A DNA stretch of 64,000 nucleotides from an uncultured Pelagibacteraceae bacterium (GTDB taxonomy: Bacteria; Pseudomonadota; Alphaproteobacteria; Pelagibacterales; Pelagibacteraceae), in the NCBI GenBank assembly GCA_902585045.1, contig CACICB010000001.1, forward strand, positions 124,001 through 188,000. The letters run 5' to 3'. A program made the position numbers and the translations under genes. The notes below the pieces were generated by a model. It was given only the letters and a program-made list of their open reading frames with translations, searched no databases and was not told the DNA's origin. This document shows, one piece after another, positions 1 to 10,340 of the stretch (position 1 is its first letter; each line of letters begins with the position of its first letter).

Positions 1-1469
1 GGTTTATCATTTTTTTCACTTAAAAAAGAATATGTAATAGAATTACCTAAAAAATTATAGTTTGGATCAGTATAACGGAAATCTCCTATCAGGGACTCTT
101 CATCTGCCTGAATCTCTAGACCAACTGACTTTCCTTGTCCTAGCCAATTATTTTCTTTTATATTGAACGCTATAGTACCACCAGATGTGCCCACGCCAGC
201 TCCAGCACTAATTTCTCCAGTTGGTCTCTCTTCAACATTAATATCAATTATTTTTAAATTATTTTCACTTCCGTCAGTAATTTCATACGTTACTTCATTA
301 AATATATTTCTTGCTTTTATTTTTGCTATTGATTTTTTAAGACTTAAATTAACAAATGGATCGCCTTCATCTAATATAAGTTCTCCTCTTATTACGTCTT
401 CATTAGTAACATTATTACCAGTAATATTAACTCTCTCAACTAGATCCTTAGGTCCCTCATAAATGTTTAAGGTGATATTAATCGAGTTGTTTTGGATATC
501 TTCTTGAACATTATGTTCAACGAACTGCAAATTATTTAATTCAATTAATCTATCTAATTCTTCTAAAAGTTTTTTTATTTTAAATGGTGAATAGTAGTCA
601 CCAATGTATTTCTTAAATTCATTATTAAGAGGAAAAAATAACTTTTTGTCAAAAACTTCATCAATATTGGTAGATATTTTATTAATCGTGTATCTTGTTC
701 CTTCCTCAATAGAGTACACCAAATCAGCATTTCCTTTATTATTAATTTCTGCAATATTAGAACTTATTTTAATATCATAGTAGCCCAAAGACTTATAATA
801 ATTTAAAAGTAATCTCTTATCTAAACTAATTAAATTTTCACTTAAATTTGTATTGTTAGAAATTACTTTCCAAAATTTATCTTCATCACTAGCTATTACG
901 TCCCTTAATCTTCTAGATCTAATATTTTTATTACCGATAAAATTTATAGAAGAAATCTTAGTTTGCTCTCCTCTTTCGATCTCAATGAGCAAATCTAAAT
1001 TTTCATTATCGATCTCTCTAATTTTCGCATCTACTTGAGCAAAATTATAACCTAAGGAGGAATAAAGTTTTTTTATTATATCAATATCTTTTGCTAGATT
1101 TGCTTTAATAAAGGGTCTTTTAGATTTGATTTTTATTAGTTTTTTTATTTCTTCTACATTTCCTTTTTTTGGTTCACCTAAAATAACTAATTGATTTACA
1201 AAAGGATATTCTTTTACGATTATTTTTAAAGTTTTATTGCTTAAATTTATTTCAATATTTTCAAAAAAATTAGTCGAGTTAAGATTACTTAAAACTTTAT
1301 TAATATCACTTTCTGTAAAATCTTTATTTAGCTCAACTTCCCCATAAATTTTGATAGTTTCATCTGATATTCTTTTATTTCCCTCAATAATAATATTTTT
1401 AACTACCTCAGCTCTTGAAACTGAGAAGAATAATAAAAAGAACGATAAAATAATAATTTTTTTAGTCAT
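1..1469 (-). CDS. bamA: Outer membrane protein assembly factor BamA (Omp85), N-terminal part; gene runs off the left edge
   Basis: Reverse-strand reading from ATG at 1469: MTKKIIILSFFLLFFSVSRAEVVKNIIIEGNKRISDETIKIYGEVELNKDFTE..., POTRA repeats, then the start of the barrel (VEERPTGEISAGAGVGTSGGTIAFNIKENNWLGQGKSV). Not in the ORF track because it is open at the window edge. Sits downstream of dxr. Confidence 0.93.
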   Translation of the reverse strand, partial: MTKKIIILSFFLLFFSVSRAEVVKNIIIEGNKRISDETIKIYGEVELNKDFTESDINKVLSNLNSTNFFENIEINLSNKTLKIIVKEYPFVNQLVILGEPKKGNVEEIKKLIKIKSKRPFIKANLAKDIDIIKKLYSSLGYNFAQVDAKIREIDNENLDLLIEIERGEQTKISSINFIGNKNIRSRRLRDVIASDEDKFWKVISNNTNLSENLISLDKRLLLNYYKSLGYYDIKISSNIAEINNKGNADLVYSIEEGTRYTINKISTNIDEVFDKKLFFPLNNEFKKYIGDYYSPFKIKKLLEELDRLIELNNLQFVEHNVQEDIQNNSINITLNIYEGPKDLVERVNITGNNVTNEDVIRGELILDEGDPFVNLSLKKSIAKIKARNIFNEVTYEITDGSENNLKIIDINVEERPTGEISAGAGVGTSGGTIAFNIKENNWLGQGKSVGLEIQADEESLIGDFRYTDPNYNFLGNSITYSFLSEKNDK

Positions 1470-2628
1470 TTAAATTCAATTCTTTTTTAATATGTTCTCT
1501 TACCCATTTATCAATTTTAGTAATTTCATGAATATTTTTAGGGTTTGTTATAGCATATTTTTTGTAATTTCTGTCATTTAGTATCTTCAATATGGTTTTA
1601 GAAATGCTTAAAAAAGGTATCTTTTTCTTGAGAAACAGTTCAACTAATATTTCATTAGCCGCATTGATAATAATGGAAGTTGATGGATATTCATTCAGCC
1701 TATTTTTCAAATTGATGACAGGGAATATATTTTTATCAACTTTACTAAAAACTAAATTTTCTAATTTTTCTTTATTTTTATTATTTTTATAAAATTCTTT
1801 AATATTTAGCTTTCCATCAAACATTGCATTAGCTAGAGGAATTATCATTGATGTGTCGTGGTAAATAAACATTGATAATCCATTTTTTATTTTTATGATC
1901 GCGTGAACTAGAGAATTGGGATGGATTAATATGTCTAATTTATTATTAGGTATATCGAATAATTTTTGAGCTTCAATTAATTCTAAAATTTTATTCATAA
2001 GTGTTGATGAATCTATAGTAATTTTTTTTCCCATTTTCCACTTTGGATGTCTAAGAGCCTCTTCAGGCGAAATTTTATGCATTTGTTTTTTTTTATAATT
2101 CAAAAAAGGACCTCCAGAGGCTGTGATATATATTTTTTCTATTTCCTTGCGATCGAGGTTTTCAATTAATTTAAAAATTGAATAATGTTCAGAGTCTACT
2201 GGAATTATTGATGTTTTATTTTTAACTGCAAGTTTTTTCATAAGAGGCCACCCACAAATTACTGACTCTTTATTCGCAATCAGAATTTTTTTGCTATATT
2301 TTATGAGTAATAGCGTAGGTTCTAATCCAGCGATACCAGGGATAGCAGCAATACTAATGTCTATTTTTTTTAAATTAATCTTTTTAAAATTATTAAATAT
2401 TTTGACTTTTTTATTTTTAAATTTATTTTTTACTTTTTTGAAAACCTTTGAATTATTTATAATAAAATATTTTGGTTTATATATTTTGATTTGCTTGCAA
2501 ATCAACTTATAATTATTATTTGCAGCTAATAAAATAATTCGAAATAATTGTCTTTTTCTATCTATTATTTTTAAAGATGAGAGCCCAACTGATCCTGTAG
2601 ATCCTAAAATTGAAATATTTTTTTTCAT
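1462..2628 (-). CDS. dxr: 1-deoxy-D-xylulose 5-phosphate reductoisomerase
   Basis: ILGSTGSVGLSSLKII, NKESVICGW, VDSEHYSIFK, ASGGPF, MNKILELIEAQKLF motifs. Confidence 0.97.
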   Translation of the reverse strand: MKKNISILGSTGSVGLSSLKIIDRKRQLFRIILLAANNNYKLICKQIKIYKPKYFIINNSKVFKKVKNKFKNKKVKIFNNFKKINLKKIDISIAAIPGIAGLEPTLLLIKYSKKILIANKESVICGWPLMKKLAVKNKTSIIPVDSEHYSIFKLIENLDRKEIEKIYITASGGPFLNYKKKQMHKISPEEALRHPKWKMGKKITIDSSTLMNKILELIEAQKLFDIPNNKLDILIHPNSLVHAIIKIKNGLSMFIYHDTSMIIPLANAMFDGKLNIKEFYKNNKNKEKLENLVFSKVDKNIFPVINLKNRLNEYPSTSIIINAANEILVELFLKKKIPFLSISKTILKILNDRNYKKYAITNPKNIHEITKIDKWVREHIKKELNLND

Positions 2629-3278
2629 TAGAATAATAAAATAAGAAAGATGAAGCCAAAAGGAAGGCCAAAAAATACACTATCTAATCTATCTAGTACT
2701 CCTCCATGTCCTGGAAAAAAATTTCCTGTATCTTTAACATTGCTTTTTCTTTTAAGGAAAGAAAAAAATAAATCACCTATTTGGCAAATCATAGAAGTTA
2801 GTAAACCAACTAAAATAATTTTGATATTTATTATATTAGTAAAATAAAAAATGCTAAGTGAAAAAAAAATACTAGAGAATAAAAAGGATCCCACAGATCC
2901 TGATTTTGTTTTTTTTGGACTCAGTTTTGTTAATTTGGGACCTTTAAAAATTTTACCAACAATAAATCCTCCAATATCTGATGCAATACAAGTTAGTAAA
3001 ATTAGAAAAAGTAAAATTTTTAGTTGAAAAAAAGATGAAAAGTAAAAAAAGAAAAAAGAAAATAAGAAAATATATATAATAAAAATTAAATTTAAAAAAA
3101 ATTTAAATAATGGTTTTTTAGATATTTTGTTAATCAAGCTAGTAAACTCTATTATAGATAGAACACCCAACACAATAAGTGTATAAATAAGCATAAATTT
3201 TGAGTAGAATAGTAATGCTGCTAAAAATAGTAATACTATGGAAGTAAAAACTCTTTTTTTTAAATTTTTTTCAATCAT
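2628..3278 (-). CDS. cdsA: Phosphatidate cytidylyltransferase
   Basis: Multi-TM protein with C-terminal SDIGGFIVGK...LSPKKTKSGSVGS...KDTGNFFPGHGGVLDRLDS signature. Confidence 0.93.
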   Translation of the reverse strand: MIEKNLKKRVFTSIVLLFLAALLFYSKFMLIYTLIVLGVLSIIEFTSLINKISKKPLFKFFLNLIFIIYIFLFSFFFFYFSSFFQLKILLFLILLTCIASDIGGFIVGKIFKGPKLTKLSPKKTKSGSVGSFLFSSIFFSLSIFYFTNIINIKIILVGLLTSMICQIGDLFFSFLKRKSNVKDTGNFFPGHGGVLDRLDSVFFGLPFGFIFLILLF

Positions 3279-3940
3279 ATAGCGCCATAATTTCTTTTAA
3301 TCTTTTTGAATTTATTTATAACTTTTTTTAAGTCTTTAGACTCGAAATCTGGCCAGAGTTTTTTCAAGAAAAAAAGTTCAGCATAAGCTAGTTGCCATAG
3401 CATAAAATTACTGAGTCTTTGATTTCCACCAGTCCTAATTAATATTTCTGGATCTGGCATATTTTTTGTATAAAGATTTCTCTCTAAGTTTCTTAATGAT
3501 ATTTTTTTATTCTTTTTGACAGCCATTAATATTTCATTTTTTCCGCCATAATTAATTGCTAAATTAACATTAATATTTTTATTTTTTTTAGTTAGATTTT
3601 CGCATTTAATTAAAATATTTCTAAGATCTCTTGGTAGTTTTTTTATTTCTCCTAGAATATTGATTTTTATACCCTGCTTAGTCACGCTATCTATTTCTTT
3701 AAAAAAATAATTCTTGATAAGTTTAAATAAAAAATTAATTTCAGTTTTCGGTCGTTTCCAGTTTTCAGATGAAAAAACAAAAAATGTAACGAACGGAATT
3801 CTATGTTTTATTGAACTTTTGACAATTTTCTTTACAGTCTCAACACCTTTTAAGTGTCCATAATTTCGTCCTTTATTTTTTTTTCTACCCCACCTACCAT
3901 TGCCATCCATGATAAAGGCAATATGGTTGAGTTTGTTCAT
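3275..3940 (-). CDS. uppS: Undecaprenyl diphosphate synthase (cis-prenyltransferase)
   Basis: HIAFIMDGNGRWG, FSSENWKRP, PDPEILIRTGGNQRLSNFMLWQLAYAELFF. Confidence 0.97.
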   Translation of the reverse strand: MNKLNHIAFIMDGNGRWGRKKNKGRNYGHLKGVETVKKIVKSSIKHRIPFVTFFVFSSENWKRPKTEINFLFKLIKNYFFKEIDSVTKQGIKINILGEIKKLPRDLRNILIKCENLTKKNKNINVNLAINYGGKNEILMAVKKNKKISLRNLERNLYTKNMPDPEILIRTGGNQRLSNFMLWQLAYAELFFLKKLWPDFESKDLKKVINKFKKIKRNYGAI

Positions 3941-4497
3941 ATTTGAATAATCTCTTTTTCTTTTAATGACAATATTTTTTCAATATTTTCTATATTCGTA
4001 TCAGTTAATTTTTGAATATTTTTTTCAAAATTCTTACTTTGATCCTCTGAGATCGTCTTATCCTTTAATTTTTTTTTTAATTCCTCATTTGCCTCACGTC
4101 TAATATTTCGTATTGATATTTTAGATTTTTCTCCCATATTTTTTAAAATTTTAATTAAATCTTTTCTTCTTTCTTCAGTAAGGTCAGGGATTCTTAATCT
4201 TATTATTTGTCCATCGATTTGTGGATTGATACCAAGTTCTGATTTTTGAATAGCTGATTCAATATTAGATATATTAGCTTTATCCCAAACCTGAATTGAA
4301 ATTAACCTTGCTTCGGGTACACTTACAGTGCCAAGTTGTTCTATTGGCATTAATTGCCCGTATACATCAATTTTGATAGTATCAAGCATATTCACATTTG
4401 CTCTTCCTGTCCTCAAAGTAGAAATATCTTTTTTCAAAGAGTGAATGCTTTTATCCATTTTATTTGAATAGTTTTTTTCATTAAATTCACTACTCAT
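3937..4497 (-). CDS. frr: Ribosome recycling factor
   Basis: MDKSIHSLKKDISTLRTGRANVNMLDTIKIDVYG...RIPDLTEERRKDLIK. Start set to MSSEF at 4497; the ORF-track start at 4530 would lie inside tsf. Confidence 0.96.
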   Translation of the reverse strand: MSSEFNEKNYSNKMDKSIHSLKKDISTLRTGRANVNMLDTIKIDVYGQLMPIEQLGTVSVPEARLISIQVWDKANISNIESAIQKSELGINPQIDGQIIRLRIPDLTEERRKDLIKILKNMGEKSKISIRNIRREANEELKKKLKDKTISEDQSKNFEKNIQKLTDTNIENIEKILSLKEKEIIQI

Positions 4498-4498
4498 T

Positions 4499-5365
4499 TT
4501 AAATACCTTCTCCAACTTTATATCTAACAAATTTTAGTATTTTAATTTCTTCACTCAATGAGTTTTCCCTCAAAATATCAGAAACTTTTTTTTTAGGATC
4601 CATTATCCAAAGCTGATTTAACAAAGAATTATCATCTAAATATTTTTTAATTTTTCCTTTAGCGATTTTTTCAACCATATCTTTTGGTTTACCTGAATTT
4701 ATTATTTCAGCTTTTATAATTTCTAACTCTTTATTAACAATTGTTTTATCAATTTCATCACTTTTAATAGCTAATGGACTTGATGCTGCTATATGCATGG
4801 CTAATTTATTTCCAATATCATCGTTTTTGCCTTTAATAATTCCGTCTAGCGTAACTATTGAAACTATTTTTCCTATATTTTTTTCAGTTGCAGAATGAAT
4901 GTAAAAGAAATTTAAACCTTTTTTATTACTAAAAAAATCACATCTTCTAATTGTAATTTTTTCACCGATTTTTGCTATCAAACTCACAAGATTATCTTTT
5001 ACAAAATTGCCATCACTCATTTTAGAATCTTGAAGTTTCTTAAGGTCTCCTTTTACAGAAAAATTTATAGTTGAAAGTTCTTTACAAAAATTTTTAAAAT
5101 TTTCATTTTTCGCAACAAAATCGGTTTCACTATTTATTTCAATAATTGAAATTTCGCCATTATTCTCATTAGCCAAAACTAAACCATCGGAAGCTGTACG
5201 GTCCATTTTTTTTGAGGCTTTTGCTATTCCTTTTTTTCTTAAAAACTCAATAGATTTTTCTATATCTCCTTTGTTCTCATCTAAAGCGACTTTACAGTCT
5301 TTAAAACCAACTCCAGTAATTTCTCTGAGTTTTTTAATATTATCTAGTAAGTCTTTATTTGACAT
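4499..5365 (-). CDS. tsf: Elongation factor Ts
   Basis: LREITGVGFKDCKVALDENKGDIEKSIEFLRKKG, NSETDFVAKNENFKNF. Confidence 0.96.
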   Translation of the reverse strand: MSNKDLLDNIKKLREITGVGFKDCKVALDENKGDIEKSIEFLRKKGIAKASKKMDRTASDGLVLANENNGEISIIEINSETDFVAKNENFKNFCKELSTINFSVKGDLKKLQDSKMSDGNFVKDNLVSLIAKIGEKITIRRCDFFSNKKGLNFFYIHSATEKNIGKIVSIVTLDGIIKGKNDDIGNKLAMHIAASSPLAIKSDEIDKTIVNKELEIIKAEIINSGKPKDMVEKIAKGKIKKYLDDNSLLNQLWIMDPKKKVSDILRENSLSEEIKILKFVRYKVGEGI

Positions 5366-5389
5366 AGGGAAATATTTTTAAATATAGGT

Positions 5390-6125
5390 TTATTTTTCCT
5401 TAGACTCTATTTTTTTGGGTTCTTTCTCAGTGCCTTTAATAAATTTTTCAGCATCTTTAATTGTGTTTTTTAAAAGATCACAATAAAGATTGATTGATCT
5501 TCTTGCATCATCATTACCTGGGATCGGGAAATTAATATCTGTAGGGTCTGAGTTTGTATCTAATACAGCTATAATTGGTATGCCTAATTTTTTTGCCTCT
5601 GCAACGGCTAAAGATTCAATATTTGTATCTATAATAAATATTAAATCTGGAGTTTTTTTCATGTCGGCTATACCACCTAAAGATCGTGCAAGTTTTTCTT
5701 TTTCTTTGCCAAATTTAAGTATTTCTTTCTTAGTAAAACCTAAGTTTTCTTTTGAAAGTTGATCGTCCAATTTTTTTAATCTTTTGATAGAATTTTGAAT
5801 AGTATTCCAATTAGTTAACATGCCTCCTAGCCATCTATAATTTACATAGTATTGACCAGTATCTTTTGCAAGGTCTTTGACTTGTTCAGAAGCTTGTTTC
5901 TTTGTAGAAACTACGAGTAGTTTACCGCCGCTTGCTATAACTTTATGTACTTGAACAAGAGCATTCTTAATAAATTCTACAGTCTGTGTTAGATCAATTA
6001 TATGAATTGAATTTTTTTCACCAAAAATATATTTTTTCATTTTTGGGTTCCATCTTAAAGTTTTGTGACCAAGATGGACGCCAGCTTCGAGCAATTGTTT
6101 AATGTCAACTTTTGGTACGTTCATA
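5390..6125 (-). CDS. rpsB: 30S ribosomal protein S2
   Basis: [40 protein letters not shown]...[11 protein letters not shown]. Start set to MNVPKV at 6125; the upstream extension in the ORF track is non-conserved leader. Confidence 0.96.
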
Positions 6126-6190
6126 TTTTTTTTCCGGTTAATCCACCACAGTAATTCCATCATATAAATGGACCGGTAGGAAATTATCCT
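6126..6190 (-). promoter_or_regulatory. Candidate structured 5' leader of rpsB (possible S2/EF-Ts operon autoregulatory element)
   Basis: Minus strand reads CCTACCGGTCCATTTATATGATGGAATTACTGTGGTGGATTAACCGGAAAAAAAATATG. CCGGT (6176-6172) pairs with ACCGG (6138-6134) enclosing CCAT/ATGG, and GGTGG could pair with an upstream CC-rich stretch. GC-rich island in an AT-rich genome, immediately 5' of rpsB. Confidence 0.5.
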
Positions 6191-6247
6191 TACAACTGTG
6201 TGCGAAATTAATCTTGATATATACAATCGTTCTAAAAAATCAATACT

Positions 6248-9200
6248 CTAAACGGTAATTTTTTCAACGTAATCCTTGGATTTTAAAGCTTTGAGATGGT
6301 TTAGATCAAATTTTCTTGTGTTTTGAAGTGAATAATGAGCTATTCGGTTTTTATCTTTTATAACAAGTTGTACTTTTGTTTCTCCATTTTTTGACAAAAT
6401 TTCTTTAATCTCATTAAGATTAAAATTTTCTTTTAACTCAATTGTGACTTTTGAGTAAGGTTTATTTATCACTTCATCCAGACTAACTATTTTCCTTACA
6501 TTAATTCTTTTTTTTGTTTGTTCTCCAGGAATTTTGTCCTTTTGTAAAGTAATAACAAAGGATTCGGACTCTTTTAGCTTGTCTCTATTTTTAATCAAAA
6601 TTTCTGCAAATAAAAATAACTCAAATTCACCTTTTTTGTCACTAAATTTTACTATTGCATATGGAGTGCCCTTTGAGCTTTTTTTTTCTTGAATTGACAT
6701 AACTGTTCCTGCAACTGAACTCTCGTTATCGTTATCGTTATAAAATTGTTCAAATTCTTTTATTTTTAATTGGTTAAATAAATCATTATATTCAGTTAAA
6801 GGGTGGCTGGAAATATAAAAGCCTAATGACTTAAATTCTTCGGCTAATAGTTCTTTTTGTAACCAAGGCTTAGAAGGTAAAAAATCAAAATCGTTTTCAT
6901 AATTTTCATTATTTTCAAAAAGATTTGCTTGATTATTATCCTTCTCATCATTAAAATTTTTGATTTGCTGAATTATTTTAGGTATGGAATTAAAAATTTT
7001 ATTTCTGTTTTTATCAAACTCATCAAAAACGCCAGCTTTTGTCAAACCTTCCAGCTGTAATTTATTCACGTCTTTTGGGTTAACTCTTTTCATAAAATCA
7101 TAAAAAGATTTAAACAAACCATTTTTTTCTCTTTCAAAGATAATGTTTGAAATAGCTTCAAAGCCAACGTTTTTAATAGCGCCTAGACCATAATAAATCT
7201 TTCCATTTAAAGCTTTAAATTCTGCGAAAGATCTATTTATCGAAGGTTTTATTAAATCAATATTTAATCTTTTAATTTCTGCTACAAATTCTCTTAATTT
7301 AGAAGTGTTGGTTAACTCAGTAGACATTGTGGCAGCTATAAAATCTTCTTTATAATAAGTTTTGAGAAAGGCAGTTTGATAAGCAATTAATGCGTATGCT
7401 GCAGCGTGACTTTTATTAAAACCATACTGAGCAAAAGGTTCGATTTTAGTAAACACAAAATTTGCTACGTCTTTAGATATACCATTTTTTATTGCACCAT
7501 TGATAAATCTCTCTTTTTGTCTATCTAACTCTGCTTTTTTTTTCTTTCCCATTGCTCTTCTTAATATATCAGCTTCACCAGCTGAAAAACCAGCGAGTGT
7601 CTGAGCAATTTGCATCACTTGCTCTTGATAAATTATAATTCCGTAGGTCGGTTTTAAAATTTTTTTTAAAACTGGATGAATATAGTCTGGTTCTTTCAGT
7701 CCATTTTTACAATCATTATAAATTGGGATATTGCTCATTGGTCCTGGACGGTACAAAGCAACTAAAGCAATAATATCATCAAACTTATTTGGTTTCATTT
7801 GTTTAATAGCTTCTCTCATACCGGCGCTTTCTAATTGAAACAATCCAGTAGTTTCGCCAGTGGCAAGTAAAGAGAAAACCTTTTCATCGTCCTGATTTAT
7901 CTTATTAATATCAATTATAATATCTTTAACCTTTAATCTTTTTATTGTTTTATCAATGATAGATAATGTTTTAAGACCCAAAAGATCAAATTTAACTAAA
8001 CCTGCATTTTCAGACGAATACATGTCATACTGTGTTGAAGGTAAAATCAAATTTGATGTATGATCTATATATAATGGAAATTGTTCAACTAATTTTTCGC
8101 CAGCAATTACAACTCCAGCTGCATGTGTAGCCATATTTCTATTTAAACCTTCTAGTTTTAAAGATAGCTCAAGAAGTTTTTTTACTTTTGGGTTATTCTT
8201 TACTTCTTCTTTAAATCTAGGTTCTCTATCGATAGACTCTTGGAGAGAGAGGGGTTTGGAAGGATCAAATGGTACCATTTTACAAAGTCTATCAACATGG
8301 CCATAAGATAACCCTAAAACTCTCCCTATATCTCTTAAAACCATTCTGGCCTTAAGCTTTCCAAAAGTAATTATATGAGCAACTCCACCTTTATATTTAT
8401 TTTTTAAGTATTCAAAAACTTGATCTCTTTTCTCTTCACAAAAATCGATATCAAAATCAGGCATAGAAATTCGATCTGGATTTAAAAATCTCTCAAAAAT
8501 TAAATCATACTCGATTGGATCTAAATCAGTAATATCTAAACAATAGGCCACAAGTGAGCCAGCGCCAGAACCTCTACCAGGACCAACTGGAATTGAGTTT
8601 TTTTTAGCCCATTTAATATAATCTGAAACGATTAGGAAGTAGCTAGCATAATCCATAGAATTAATAATATTTATTTCATGGTTTAAACGATCCTCATAAA
8701 TATTTTGTAACTGATCTAGAGTTTTTGATTTATTTTTTTTTTGGATAAAATTAATTAATCTTTGTTTTAACCCCTCTCTTGCTTGTCTTTTTAATTCATC
8801 TTCTGGTGATTTGTTTTGATCCTTAGCTATCGAAGGAAGAATTGGTTTTGATTTTTTTAGTTTAAAATTAAATCTTAAATGAAAATTATAATTATTTTCT
8901 AAAGCTTCAGGAATATCTAAATAAAGTTTAGCAATCTCATCCTGTTTTTTCAAAAAATGTTGGTCACTAAGTTTAAATCTATTTTTGTCGTCAACAAAAC
9001 TTTTTTCTCCTACGCATCTCAAAGCATCATGTGCTTCATACATTTCTTTGTTTATATAAAAAACTTCTTGAGTTGCAATAATTGGAATGTCAAATGAATT
9101 TGAATTATTGAGAAGATAGTTTTCAAAGTTTTTTTCGTTTTTTTCATTATGTCTTTGAATTTCAAAATATATTCTATCTACAAAATGTATTTTAAGTAAG

Positions 9201-9670
9201 TTAATTATCTCATGAAAATTTTTTAATTTGTTTAATTGATATAATTTTCCAAAAAAATCTCTATAATTACCAGTTAGTAGAATTATATCTTTATTATAAG
9301 TAATTAAATCTTTGATCTGACAACATGGAACTTTCGTTTCCTTACTATTAAGATAACTAAGAGAGGATAGTTTGGTTAAATTTTTATAACCTTCCTCACT
9401 TTGTGCATATAATGTTACTTTTCCAATTATATTTTGATCTTTAAGATTTATTTGAGTTCCAATTATCGGTTGTGTGCCCACTTTAGATAATTTGTCTGAA
9501 AATTCTAAGGCACCACATAAATTGAAACTATCTGCCAAGCCTAGTGATTTTATTTTATTATTTTTACAATAATCAGCCAAATCATCGATCTTAATAGCTC
9601 CTTCGCAAATTGAATATTGAGTATGAATTTTAAAGTTATTAAAAGTTTTACTTATGACGTGCATCAACAC
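6248..9670 (-). CDS. dnaE: DNA polymerase III alpha subunit
   Basis: 1140 aa; PHP domain start, VGPGRGSGAGSLVAYCLDITDLDP, MPDFDIDFCEEKRDQV, YQEQVMQIAQTLAGFSAGEADILRRAMGKK. Confidence 0.98.
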   Translation of the reverse strand: MLMHVISKTFNNFKIHTQYSICEGAIKIDDLADYCKNNKIKSLGLADSFNLCGALEFSDKLSKVGTQPIIGTQINLKDQNIIGKVTLYAQSEEGYKNLTKLSSLSYLNSKETKVPCCQIKDLITYNKDIILLTGNYRDFFGKLYQLNKLKNFHEIINLLKIHFVDRIYFEIQRHNEKNEKNFENYLLNNSNSFDIPIIATQEVFYINKEMYEAHDALRCVGEKSFVDDKNRFKLSDQHFLKKQDEIAKLYLDIPEALENNYNFHLRFNFKLKKSKPILPSIAKDQNKSPEDELKRQAREGLKQRLINFIQKKNKSKTLDQLQNIYEDRLNHEINIINSMDYASYFLIVSDYIKWAKKNSIPVGPGRGSGAGSLVAYCLDITDLDPIEYDLIFERFLNPDRISMPDFDIDFCEEKRDQVFEYLKNKYKGGVAHIITFGKLKARMVLRDIGRVLGLSYGHVDRLCKMVPFDPSKPLSLQESIDREPRFKEEVKNNPKVKKLLELSLKLEGLNRNMATHAAGVVIAGEKLVEQFPLYIDHTSNLILPSTQYDMYSSENAGLVKFDLLGLKTLSIIDKTIKRLKVKDIIIDINKINQDDEKVFSLLATGETTGLFQLESAGMREAIKQMKPNKFDDIIALVALYRPGPMSNIPIYNDCKNGLKEPDYIHPVLKKILKPTYGIIIYQEQVMQIAQTLAGFSAGEADILRRAMGKKKKAELDRQKERFINGAIKNGISKDVANFVFTKIEPFAQYGFNKSHAAAYALIAYQTAFLKTYYKEDFIAATMSTELTNTSKLREFVAEIKRLNIDLIKPSINRSFAEFKALNGKIYYGLGAIKNVGFEAISNIIFEREKNGLFKSFYDFMKRVNPKDVNKLQLEGLTKAGVFDEFDKNRNKIFNSIPKIIQQIKNFNDEKDNNQANLFENNENYENDFDFLPSKPWLQKELLAEEFKSLGFYISSHPLTEYNDLFNQLKIKEFEQFYNDNDNESSVAGTVMSIQEKKSSKGTPYAIVKFSDKKGEFELFLFAEILIKNRDKLKESESFVITLQKDKIPGEQTKKRINVRKIVSLDEVINKPYSKVTIELKENFNLNEIKEILSKNGETKVQLVIKDKNRIAHYSLQNTRKFDLNHLKALKSKDYVEKITV

Positions 9671-10340
9671 GTTTTATATTACCGTCAGAAATAAACAACT
9701 TGTAATCAGCCCTGTTAGCAAGTTCTCTATTATGAGTTGCAAATATAATTGTTTTTTTTAATTTTTTTAATTTCATGAAGAAAGAAAATATTTCTTTAGA
9801 TGTCCTATAATCTAAATTACCGGTTGGCTCGTCAGCAAGTATTATATTCGTTCCTGATATTAAGGCTCTTGCAATGGCTACTCTTTGTTGTTCTCCACCT
9901 GAAAGTTGATTTGGGAAGTGATTTGATCTATCAAATATTCTCATTTCTTTTAAAATTTGATCTGTTTTTTTTTTTATAATTTCTTTACGCTCATTTTTTA
10001 TAATTAATGGCATTTTTATATTTTCTATTGCAGTAAAATCTGTCAATAAATTATTATCCTGAAATATAATAGAAATATTCTTTCTTCTCATTTCATCTTT
10101 ATCATTATTTGTTAATTTATTTATGTCTATATTGTTTAATATAATTTTACCTTTTGTTGGTTCATCAAGTAAAGCTAGAAGATGCAGCAAAGATGACTTT
10201 CCTGAACCAGATGGACCTACTAAAGCTACAAGTTCTCCCTCTTTTATTTTTACATTAAAATTTTTAAATAAGGTTATAGATCCACTTAAATGTTCAAAAC
10301 TTTTTTTTAAATTTGATATTTCAATATGAATTTTACTCAT
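9648..10340 (-). CDS. lolD: Lipoprotein-releasing ABC transporter ATP-binding protein
   Basis: LVGPSGSGKSSLLHLLALLDEPTKG, LSGGEQQRVAIARAL, ADEPTGNLD; next to lolC/E. Confidence 0.93.
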   Translation of the reverse strand: MSKIHIEISNLKKSFEHLSGSITLFKNFNVKIKEGELVALVGPSGSGKSSLLHLLALLDEPTKGKIILNNIDINKLTNNDKDEMRRKNISIIFQDNNLLTDFTAIENIKMPLIIKNERKEIIKKKTDQILKEMRIFDRSNHFPNQLSGGEQQRVAIARALISGTNIILADEPTGNLDYRTSKEIFSFFMKLKKLKKTIIFATHNRELANRADYKLFISDGNIKRVDARHK

